A stretch of 6,179 nt of DNA, from assembly GCA_021781625.1 (NCBI GenBank), contig JAJXWL010000123.1:1-6179 (forward strand), written 5' to 3'. The notes beneath the pieces are model-generated. The model did not search any database. It saw nothing but the letters and a program-made list of their open reading frames with translations, and was not told the DNA's origin. Within the stretch, counting starts at the first letter, position 1. Each line of letters begins with the position of its first letter. A program made the translations under genes and the position numbers. Positions 1-4,867 of this stretch are shown here, one piece after another. Source of the stretch: a bacterium. Lineage in GTDB: Bacteria > Spirochaetota > Spirochaetia > JABEVK01.

Positions 1-1
1 T

Positions 2-712
2 TACAGCTTTCGCGACCACTACGATGACTCCACCGTCAAAGTTTTTTTTCCTTGGACTTGGCGTGAAAAGGGCCCTATTAACCTCGTGTTCTTTTTTCAC
101 GGCTGGTACTCATCAATCAGTGACGAAATCGCGCAGTTTCATTTGCTGGAGCAGTTTCGGGATAGCAAGGTGAACGCTCTGTTGGTGTTGCCCGAAACCG
201 CCAAGGATGCGCCAGATTCCTTCGGTGGAAAGTTGGAATACCGTGATGGTTTTCGAAAGCTCGTGGACGAAGTAATGCACGATTTGCATCGCGGGGGTTT
301 TGTAGGAACCGAAAAGGTTAAGCATATTGTTTTGGCCGGCCACTCGGGGGCCTACCACGTCATTAGTCAGATCCTCTCTCGAGGGGGGCTGACCAGCAAG
401 ATCAAAGATGTGATGCTTTTTGACGCTCTTTACGGCGATTTAGAAGATTTTGCGCAGTGGGTCGATTCTCGGCAAGGACACTTGTATTCGGTTTTTACAC
501 AAGATGGCGATACCATTGGCTATAATTTTTCGCTCATTGATGACTTGGCGCGTGAAGGTATTCCCTTACTGCTCGAAGAGGAAAAAGAAGAGGACCGTTT
601 GCCGCCCCATGGCGTTCGGGCGGTGTTTTATCGAAGCCACCTCGATCACTATCAGGTTGTCGACGCTGACAGCCAGTTCGAAAAACTTCTTAAGACCGCC
701 TGCCGTCCATAA
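2..712 (+). CDS. alpha/beta-hydrolase-like protein, 5' truncated by window edge
   Basis: The reading frame is open from the first bases of the window, so the true start lies upstream; 236 residues are visible. A GTG at 86 is a possible start, but the 28 codons before it look coding (a beta-strand pattern ending in VFFFHGWYS) and starting there would cut into the core strand. Seen: an HG pair after a hydrophobic strand (typical oxyanion-hole loop), a nucleophile elbow GHSGA with the serine at nt 344-346, an acid candidate in MLFDALYGD (Asp at 422-424), and a C-terminal SHLDHYQV supplying a catalytic histidine. This order Ser-Asp-His is that of the alpha/beta-hydrolase fold (esterases, lipases, peptidases). 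No signal peptide can be judged without the N-terminus. Substrate unknown. An acidic stretch EEEKEED sits before the last strand. It points the same way as the glycosyltransferase downstream, 115 bp away, and no convincing terminator separates them. Confidence 0.75.
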   Translation, partial: YSFRDHYDDSTVKVFFPWTWREKGPINLVFFFHGWYSSISDEIAQFHLLEQFRDSKVNALLVLPETAKDAPDSFGGKLEYRDGFRKLVDEVMHDLHRGGFVGTEKVKHIVLAGHSGAYHVISQILSRGGLTSKIKDVMLFDALYGDLEDFAQWVDSRQGHLYSVFTQDGDTIGYNFSLIDDLAREGIPLLLEEEKEEDRLPPHGVRAVFYRSHLDHYQVVDADSQFEKLLKTACRP

Positions 713-756
713 GCCGGCACCTTTTAGCCGGGCCAGAACCTCAATCTGACCAAGAT

Positions 757-784
757 TTGACAAAGATTTCACGGTTTTCAAACT
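757..784 (+). promoter_or_regulatory. possible sigma-70-type promoter for the glycosyltransferase gene
   Basis: A perfect TTGACA hexamer lies at 757-762. With a 16-bp spacer the -10 position is CAAACT (779-784), which matches TATAAT at only three of six places, so the call is weak. If used, transcription would begin near 791 and the leader would consist of little more than the hairpin at 799-823. Two copies of AAGATTT (752-758 and 763-769), 11 bp apart or about one helical turn, flank the -35 and might bind an activator or may be chance. Confidence 0.25.
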
Positions 785-798
785 TGACGGGGCCATAC

Positions 799-823
799 TC
801 TTCCCAGACTTAGTCTGGGGAGG
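799..823 (+). promoter_or_regulatory. hairpin/palindrome that covers the glycosyltransferase ribosome-binding site
   Basis: Bases 803-819 form a perfect palindrome, CCCAGACT-T-AGTCTGGG. As RNA, pairing continues outward (802-820 G.U, 801-821, 800-822, 799-823 G.U), giving an uninterrupted 11-bp stem, including two wobbles, with a 3-base loop at 810-812. The right arm contains GGGGAGG (817-823), the Shine-Dalgarno sequence 4 bases before the ATG at 828, so all of it would be paired. No T-run follows on either strand, so it does not look like a terminator. Inference: translational gating of the downstream gene, or a DNA operator for a dimeric regulator. The structure is directly visible; its function is not. 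Confidence 0.55.
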
Positions 824-827
824 CCTT

Positions 828-2015
828 ATGAAAGTCGCCTATTCGATTGCTGGGGAAGGGTTCGGTCACGCCGCCCGTATGGTGTGCCTGGCACCCCGCC
901 TTTTAGAAAAAGTTGAGCTTCATCTGTTTTGCCCTCAAACCGTTCAGGGTTATGTCCGCGGACGTTTACCTGACGTGCCGATACGAGATATTCCTCACTT
1001 TGGCTTTGTCAAACGTGGCGACCGCGTTTTAGTCGCGGCTACCATCGTTTCGGCCTTACGTCGCTTCCCTGGCTTTTTGCGGCAAGTCGTGCTCTTGGCG
1101 CGGCTTTTGCGAGCCGAAAGTTTTGACGCGGTGATTAGTGATTTTGACCCCTATTTGGCGTGGGCTGGCCGGTTGGCGGGGCTACGAGTGGTGCAAATTA
1201 ACCATCCCGGCATCATAACCAAACACCTTTCCTTGAATCCTCGGTCCTGGCCTGCCGCCCTAGCGGCTTTACTGCTTGAAGGCCCCTGGCATCGGCGTAT
1301 CCATTGTTCGTTTTATCAAGGCGATGTGGGCCCGCTCTTACGACCAGAACTTTTAAACCGCCCGCGCTCAAGGTCGGGGAGCTGGGTGCTTCACCTTAAA
1401 CCGGAATACCGCGAGTGGGTGGTGCCTGCCCTCGAGCAAGCTGGTTTGGTTCCCTATGATATTTATCCCAAAGCCGGGGGCGACTTTGATGCCGCCTTGG
1501 CCAGTGCGCGTGGCGTGATCTCGTCCGCAGGGCACCAAATTATCAGTGAGGCCTTGGTGCTAGGCAAACCTATCCTGGTGATTCCCCAGGGTGGGCAGTA
1601 CGAACAGGCGCTGAATGCTCGTCAGCTAGAAAAAACTGAACGGGGAATGGTTGGTTCGCGGCGTAACTTAGAAGCCCGCTTACGACGCTTTCGCTTTTGG
1701 GCAGAAAGTTTTTCACGACAGGAAGAATTGGGTTTTCTGAGCCCCTTCACCGATGATACCTCCCGGGCCGTTCAGCTTTTGAAAAGCTATTTAGACGAAG
1801 TGGCACTGCCCTTTAACCAGTTAAAAAGAAACTCACCTTCGGTTGAGGCTAAAGGGGTGATCGAAAGGCGGTTGCCTCGACGAAGAAGAATCATACCGGC
1901 CAACTCTGGTTTAGTTCTCAGCTCCGTCAGGGGAACAAACCGTGTCTTTTCGACCAACTCAACCTCCACTTGGACCCAGCGGGGCGTTTCACGTTGTGCT
2001 TTAGGGTCAAAATAG
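828..2015 (+). CDS. GT-B fold glycosyltransferase (MurG/GT28-like)
   Basis: Start ATG 828 follows GGGGAGG with a 4-base gap. The 395-residue product begins with a strand and glycine-rich loop, YSIAGEGFGHAAR (5-17), as in the N-terminal Rossmann domain of GT28/MurG-like enzymes. VISDFDPYLAW (102-112) and INHPGI (124-129) belong to the acceptor domain. The C-terminal donor-binding domain carries VISSAGHQIISEALVLGKP (230-248) and IPQGGQYEQALNA (252-264), the pattern by which GT-B enzymes hold a nucleotide-sugar. It probably moves a sugar from a nucleotide donor to a lipid or envelope acceptor at the inner face of the membrane; donor and acceptor cannot be read. No transmembrane segment is obvious. 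The recognisable fold ends near residue 322 (YL). Residues 321-395 are antisense to the EVE gene and include an arginine-rich stretch (347-354), so this tail may be non-selected run-on. Family call fairly sure; pathway unknown. Confidence 0.85.
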   Translation: MKVAYSIAGEGFGHAARMVCLAPRLLEKVELHLFCPQTVQGYVRGRLPDVPIRDIPHFGFVKRGDRVLVAATIVSALRRFPGFLRQVVLLARLLRAESFDAVISDFDPYLAWAGRLAGLRVVQINHPGIITKHLSLNPRSWPAALAALLLEGPWHRRIHCSFYQGDVGPLLRPELLNRPRSRSGSWVLHLKPEYREWVVPALEQAGLVPYDIYPKAGGDFDAALASARGVISSAGHQIISEALVLGKPILVIPQGGQYEQALNARQLEKTERGMVGSRRNLEARLRRFRFWAESFSRQEELGFLSPFTDDTSRAVQLLKSYLDEVALPFNQLKRNSPSVEAKGVIERRLPRRRRIIPANSGLVLSSVRGTNRVFSTNSTSTWTQRGVSRCALGSK

Positions 2016-2266
2016 GGACTGGCGGTGTCAAACTGTGTGGGGTCTGGGGTCGCGGGAGTCACGATTTTGACGATTCCTGCAATCCCCGGGACCGCGCAAG
2101 ACGAATGATAAAAAAAAGCCAGGTCGCCTGGGGCCATGTCATCGCGCATAAAGTTTCGGGCTTGGTAGTTGCGCACGCCAAACCAACCCAGCCGCTGGCC
2201 GGGGGCTTGTGCCAGGTCCTCGATGGACACTTCGCTCGGTTCTGATTTCATCAGCCACCATTTCAT
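1787..2266 (-). CDS. EVE-domain (PUA-like) protein, THYN1 family
   Basis: A single EVE domain fills all 159 residues, the usual length for stand-alone bacterial members. Visible family motifs are WLMKSEP (4-10), WFGVRNYQARNFMRD (28-42), PGDLAFFYHS (46-55), GIAGIVKIV (61-69), a DPTQFD...YFDPKA block (75-90) and RRGNRLSITPL (129-139). EVE domains are PUA-like folds; known members bind modified bases such as 5-methylcytosine derivatives in DNA, or act on RNA. The ligand here is unknown. The start ATG 2266 is fixed by AAGGAG five bases upstream. It is last in a five-gene leftward operon, 13 bp after the Rex-like gene. Its 3' half lies antisense to the end of the glycosyltransferase ORF. No restriction, CRISPR or toxin gene, with which fused EVE domains often occur, is visible nearby. 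Confidence 0.93.
   Translation of the reverse strand: MKWWLMKSEPSEVSIEDLAQAPGQRLGWFGVRNYQARNFMRDDMAPGDLAFFYHSSCAVPGIAGIVKIVTPATPDPTQFDTASPYFDPKAQRETPRWVQVEVELVEKTRFVPLTELRTKPELAGMILLRRGNRLSITPLASTEGEFLFNWLKGSATSSK
2110..2131 (-). terminator. terminator-like hairpin plus T8 inside the EVE gene
   Basis: On the minus strand the sequence reads CCAGG-CGA-CCTGG (2131-2119), one C, then eight T (2117-2110). This is a GC-rich 5-bp stem with a 3-base loop followed by a U-tract, the shape of a minimal intrinsic terminator, pointing along the EVE gene near codons 46-53. It encodes the conserved PGDLAFFY motif, so the protein sequence alone may explain it. The short stem makes efficient termination doubtful, but partial attenuation or polymerase slippage on T8 is possible. 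Confidence 0.3.
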
Positions 2267-2283
2267 GTTGTCTCCTTAATCAT
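2263..2283 (-). other. possible 6-codon mini-ORF between rex-like and EVE genes
   Basis: On the minus strand an ATG at 2283 overlaps the Rex-like stop as ATGA, reads M-I-K-E-T-T, and ends in a TGA that overlaps the EVE ATG, again as ATGA. It has a weak Shine-Dalgarno (AAAGAG, five bases before). It follows directly from the 17-bp duplication. If translated it could pass ribosomes from the Rex-like gene to EVE; it could equally be a by-product. Confidence 0.25.
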
Positions 2284-2296
2284 GTTGTCTCTTTAG
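2263..2296 (-). repeat. 17-bp tandem duplication at the rex-like/EVE junction
   Basis: Bases 2263-2279 and 2280-2296 are adjacent 17-bp copies that agree at 15 positions (differences at the 13th and 17th). On the minus strand each copy reads roughly TTAAGGAGACAACATGA, that is a ribosome-binding site, spacer and ATGA. The downstream copy supplies the EVE start; the upstream copy forms the last codons and stop of the Rex-like gene (KETT-stop). The upstream copy has AAAGAG in place of AAGGAG. Confidence 0.75.
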
Positions 2297-2900
2297 GCGT
2301 CGGGGGGAGTTCGCCCCACAAGCCACATTCTCGTACCAGCACCTGATGGCGGTTCACGCGAAGCACGACATGGGTAAAATTCACCAAGTAGTGAACCCCC
2401 CCCTGAATCAACCGGTCTGCACACCGGTGTGTTTCGTGATCTTCGACACACAACAGGGCGGCTTCGAGGTGGCGCGTCAAACAAACCCCGGCAATTTCGG
2501 TCGTTGCATGGACGGGGAAGGGTAAGTCCAATTGTTCGCGCCGGTTCAACCGGCTTTCAAAGCCTGCCACAATCTGATACCGGTTTTGAGTGCTGTGCTC
2601 AAGGGTTGACCACAGGGACAGCCCAGCTTCCCCCAAGCCGACGAGCGCTGTTCGCAAGGGACGAGCTGGCTCTACTAGCGGGGCAAGAAGGTTTTGCAGT
2701 TGTACCAAATCGTAGGCGGCACCTGTCGAGGCCATCTCGACCCAACTGATATCATGACGAATGGTAACGGGACTGGTGCCCAACCAGCGGGCAAAGTCGC
2801 GACTGGTGGCCTGCAGGCGGCCCGAATTGATCAGCTCGGGTAAAAGGGCGTACAGCAGCATGAGCCGTTGTCTGCTCTGGGGAGGAAGACCCGGCGACAT
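2280..2900 (-). CDS. Rex-like redox-sensing transcriptional regulator (divergent)
   Basis: The 206-residue product has the Rex layout and length (family about 210). An N-terminal winged helix (about 10-75) contains ATSRDFARWLGTSPVTIRHD, close to the Rex recognition helix, followed by AYDLVQLQNLL. A Rossmann domain has TALVGLGEAGLS (84-95, GxGxxG), then VAGFES (111-116) with Glu115 where NAD(H)-binding Rex proteins have an acidic residue. IQGGVHYLVNFTHVVLRV (165-182) matches the C-terminal Rex block before the swapped helix. Rex proteins repress respiratory and fermentative genes and leave DNA when NADH rises. Odd: the basic wing residues (usually GKRG before GY) read MASTGAA here, and the last helix is short and proline-rich. 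The ATG at 2900 is preferred because it lies 2 bases after the radA stop with AAAAGG upstream; the frame stays open upstream inside radA, but that extension is arginine/proline-rich shadow sequence. Confidence 0.8.
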   Translation of the reverse strand: MSPGLPPQSRQRLMLLYALLPELINSGRLQATSRDFARWLGTSPVTIRHDISWVEMASTGAAYDLVQLQNLLAPLVEPARPLRTALVGLGEAGLSLWSTLEHSTQNRYQIVAGFESRLNRREQLDLPFPVHATTEIAGVCLTRHLEAALLCVEDHETHRCADRLIQGGVHYLVNFTHVVLRVNRHQVLVRECGLWGELPPTPKETT

Positions 2901-2902
2901 TC

Positions 2903-4258
2903 TTACGCCTTTTCCCAGACTTTTTTTAGGGCCTCGGCCAGACGGTGCACGGGAATCGCTCCGGCAAGCGAGCCCGCTTCTGGTGAGGCCGGAATTACCG
3001 TTGGTGAAAACCCCAGGTCGGCGGCGGCTTTGACCCTGCGGCGCAGGTGGGTGGTGGGGCGTACTTCGCCGGCCAGGGAGAGTTCTCCGGCCGACGTCCA
3101 CCCCTGCGGCAGGCTCTGACCTGTGCGGGCACTATACAGGGCAAAGGCCAAGGCAAGGTCGGCACCGGGGTCGGCAACGCGGATACCGCCGGCAACATTG
3201 ACATAAATATCGTGATCGCTAAACCGCACCCCAGTCGACTTTTCTAAAACAGCAGCGACTCGGCTCACCCTGCCACTGTCGATGCGGTCAGAATACACGC
3301 GGCTGAGCCCCCCTTTGGCTGGAACGGTGAGGGCTTGGATCTCGACCAGGAGGGTGCGGCTCCCTTCAAAAAGGGGGGCGACGGCGATACCCGGCGGCAA
3401 ATCCCCTTCACGCCGCACTAAGAAAACGGTTTCGGGGTTGGCGACTTCAATGAGGCCTTGTTCTTCCATCGTAAAAAGCCCCACCTCATCGACACTGCCA
3501 AAGCGGTTTTTTGCGGCCCGCAGAATGCGAACATCGCCCGCCGCTTCTTCAAACAACAGGACAGTGTCTACCATATGCTCAATGAGTTTCGGCCCGGCGA
3601 TAAGGCCGCCCTTGGTCACGTGGGCAATTAAAAAGGCGGCAATTTCTCGTTCCTTGGCCCAGCTGAGAATTTCTTGGCACCCGAACTTGAGTTGGTTGAC
3701 CGTCCCGGGAACATCACCCGCGTCAGGGCTGTAGAGGGTCTGAATCGAATCAAGGATCAGTACCGTTGGTTTGATTTTTTCAAGAACGCCGAGGATAACA
3801 GGAACGTGGGTTTCAATCAGGATCTCAAGACCCTCGCGGTGAATTTTGAGGCGTTCGGCCCGCATTTTGATCTGAGCCGCCGATTCTTCGCCCGAGACAT
3901 ACAGCACCCTTCCGGCGGTCTTAACTCGAGCCGCGAGCTGTAACAACAAGGTCGATTTGCCAATCCCAGGTTCCCCACCGACCAAAATTCCTGCTCCGCG
4001 GACTAAGCCCCCTCCTAAAACCTGGTTGACTTCGGCAAGGCCGGTATCCCAACGTGTTCCTTCTTGAGGGTCGAGGGCGGCTAGCGGGATACTGATTCCG
4101 CCGCTTGACGATTTGGGTGACCCTGGTTGAGGGGTGGGTGAAGCCGAAAGGTTTTCTTCTTGAAAGGTGTTCCAAGCACCACATTGGGGACAACGCCCCA
4201 GCCAACGAGATTCTTGATGCGAACATTCCCGGCAGACAAAGACCGTGCGGCGTTTCAT
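2903..4258 (-). CDS. radA: DNA repair/recombination ATPase RadA
   Basis: All RadA parts are present in 451 residues, close to the usual 450-460. There is an N-terminal four-cysteine zinc finger (C9, C12, C23, C26), Walker A GGEPGIGKST (94-103), Walker B VLILD (166-170), the RadA-specific KNRFG (250-254), and a C-terminal Lon-protease-like domain (about 275-450) with YVNVAGGIRV and GELSLAGEVRP. RadA is a RecA-related hexameric helicase that extends heteroduplex DNA and processes branched recombination intermediates. The Lon-like domain is a structural scaffold in studied RadA. The block SRVYSDRIDSGRVSRVAAVL differs from the proteobacterial form (glycine replaces the usual Asn before Arg) and resembles, from memory, spirochaetal RadA. 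The start is set by GAGG five bases before ATG 4258. It lies 30 bp after yqgE and 2 bp before the Rex-like gene, so it is probably co-transcribed and translationally coupled to the latter. Confidence 0.97.
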   Translation of the reverse strand: MKRRTVFVCRECSHQESRWLGRCPQCGAWNTFQEENLSASPTPQPGSPKSSSGGISIPLAALDPQEGTRWDTGLAEVNQVLGGGLVRGAGILVGGEPGIGKSTLLLQLAARVKTAGRVLYVSGEESAAQIKMRAERLKIHREGLEILIETHVPVILGVLEKIKPTVLILDSIQTLYSPDAGDVPGTVNQLKFGCQEILSWAKEREIAAFLIAHVTKGGLIAGPKLIEHMVDTVLLFEEAAGDVRILRAAKNRFGSVDEVGLFTMEEQGLIEVANPETVFLVRREGDLPPGIAVAPLFEGSRTLLVEIQALTVPAKGGLSRVYSDRIDSGRVSRVAAVLEKSTGVRFSDHDIYVNVAGGIRVADPGADLALAFALYSARTGQSLPQGWTSAGELSLAGEVRPTTHLRRRVKAAADLGFSPTVIPASPEAGSLAGAIPVHRLAEALKKVWEKA

Positions 4259-4281
4259 CGGTACCTCAATATTTTGTTCAT
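4255..4281 (-). other. possible 8-codon mini-ORF in front of radA
   Basis: On the minus strand, ATG at 4281 follows GAGG with a 5-base gap and reads M-N-K-I-L-R-Y-R. Its stop TGA overlaps the radA ATG as ATGA. It starts within the 30-bp yqgE-radA gap. The radA Shine-Dalgarno lies inside it, so translating it could expose or occupy that site. Same design as the mini-ORF before the EVE gene. Expression is unproven. Confidence 0.28.
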
Positions 4282-4293
4282 TAGAACCTCAAT
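4263..4293 (-). repeat. repeated 8-bp ribosome-binding-site element before radA
   Basis: The minus-strand octamer ATTGAGGT occurs at 4293-4286 and 4270-4263, 23 bp apart. The upstream copy overlaps the yqgE stop codon and serves as Shine-Dalgarno for the 8-codon mini-ORF; the downstream copy serves radA. Flanks differ, so this is either an old duplication or two independent Shine-Dalgarno sequences. Confidence 0.4.
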
Positions 4294-4858
4294 TCCGGGA
4301 GGGCTTAAAGCCGGTTTGCGCGACGACGCTAAGAAAGCCGCCAAGGGCTTGCATGCCCTCTTCCCAAAGGGTATCGGGGGTATGGTGAAAGACCCAAGCC
4401 GCACGCGCTGGCATGGGGTGCCACAGACCGCGGCGCAACTCTTGATCGAGCTGGTTGGGACCCCACCCGGCATAGCCTTGGTACAGGTGCCAGCGGACTC
4501 GTTCCTCGGGGGTCAAAGTTGAAACTTCTGACGTATATTCTTTGAGAATTTCTAACGATGGCTCAAACCAGATCCCTGGGGCGATGAGGCGTTCCCCTTC
4601 AGAGCGGTATTGTTGCGGCAGACCGTTATGGAGGCAAAAAAGCGTACGGCTTACGGGGCCACCCTTGAAAAAGCCCAGGTTGCTATAGTCGGTCTTAAAG
4701 GGAGCCATCCCCTCAAGGCGGTTGTTGACGACCAGACCGAAGGCATTCTGCGGTGTATGTTCAAGAATCAAAAGCACAGACCGCGAAAATTGGGGGTCTG
4801 TGACATCGATATCGGCAAACAAAAACGAGCCCGCTAACGAGGTAAACGCATCTTGCAT
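4289..4858 (-). CDS. yqgE: YqgE/AlgH family protein (UPF0301, DUF179)
   Basis: The 189-residue length and motif order match the UPF0301 family. Visible are LAGSFLFADIDV (8-19), FSRSVLLILEH (24-34), AFGLVVNNRLEG (39-50), FKGGPVSRTLFCLHNG (64-79), WFEPSLEILKEY (97-108), the strongly conserved YQGYAGWGPNQLDQEL (126-141), and AWVFHHTPDTLW (154-165). It has no signal peptide or membrane segment and is probably cytoplasmic. The biochemical role of the family is not settled; the name AlgH comes from alginate regulation in Pseudomonas, and no alginate gene is seen here. The start at ATG 4858 places the conserved G-F/L-L strand near residue 10, as usual. No clear Shine-Dalgarno precedes it; it begins 9 bp after the stop of the membrane-protein gene, so coupling is likely. 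It runs 30 bp ahead of radA in the same direction. The symbol follows the E. coli family name. Confidence 0.93.
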   Translation of the reverse strand: MQDAFTSLAGSFLFADIDVTDPQFSRSVLLILEHTPQNAFGLVVNNRLEGMAPFKTDYSNLGFFKGGPVSRTLFCLHNGLPQQYRSEGERLIAPGIWFEPSLEILKEYTSEVSTLTPEERVRWHLYQGYAGWGPNQLDQELRRGLWHPMPARAAWVFHHTPDTLWEEGMQALGGFLSVVAQTGFKPSRN

Positions 4859-4867
4859 AGGTTCAGA

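Noticed and set aside
714..731. CCGGC...GCCGG hairpin just after the hydrolase stop
   Set aside because: Only 5 bp with an 8-base loop and no following T-run, so not credible as an intrinsic terminator.
113..796. Open frames in other phases over the hydrolase gene and following gap
   Set aside because: They overlap the frame with the GHSGA motif and show no family features.
1774..1788. Perfect AT-rich palindrome AGCTTTT-G-AAAAGCT at the EVE stop
   Set aside because: Seven-base arms but low GC and no T-run after it in either direction; it lies in coding sequence for LLKS, so neither a terminator nor an operator is supported.
2912..2922. TTCCCAGACTT at the radA end identical to the left half of the 803-819 palindrome
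   Set aside because: Eleven bases only, not palindromic here, and fully explained by codons for KKVWEK; probably chance.
2903..3101. In-frame upstream extension of the Rex-like gene to 273 residues
   Set aside because: It lies wholly inside radA, is rich in Arg/Pro as expected for a shadow frame, and the ATG at 2900 right after the radA stop fits Rex length.
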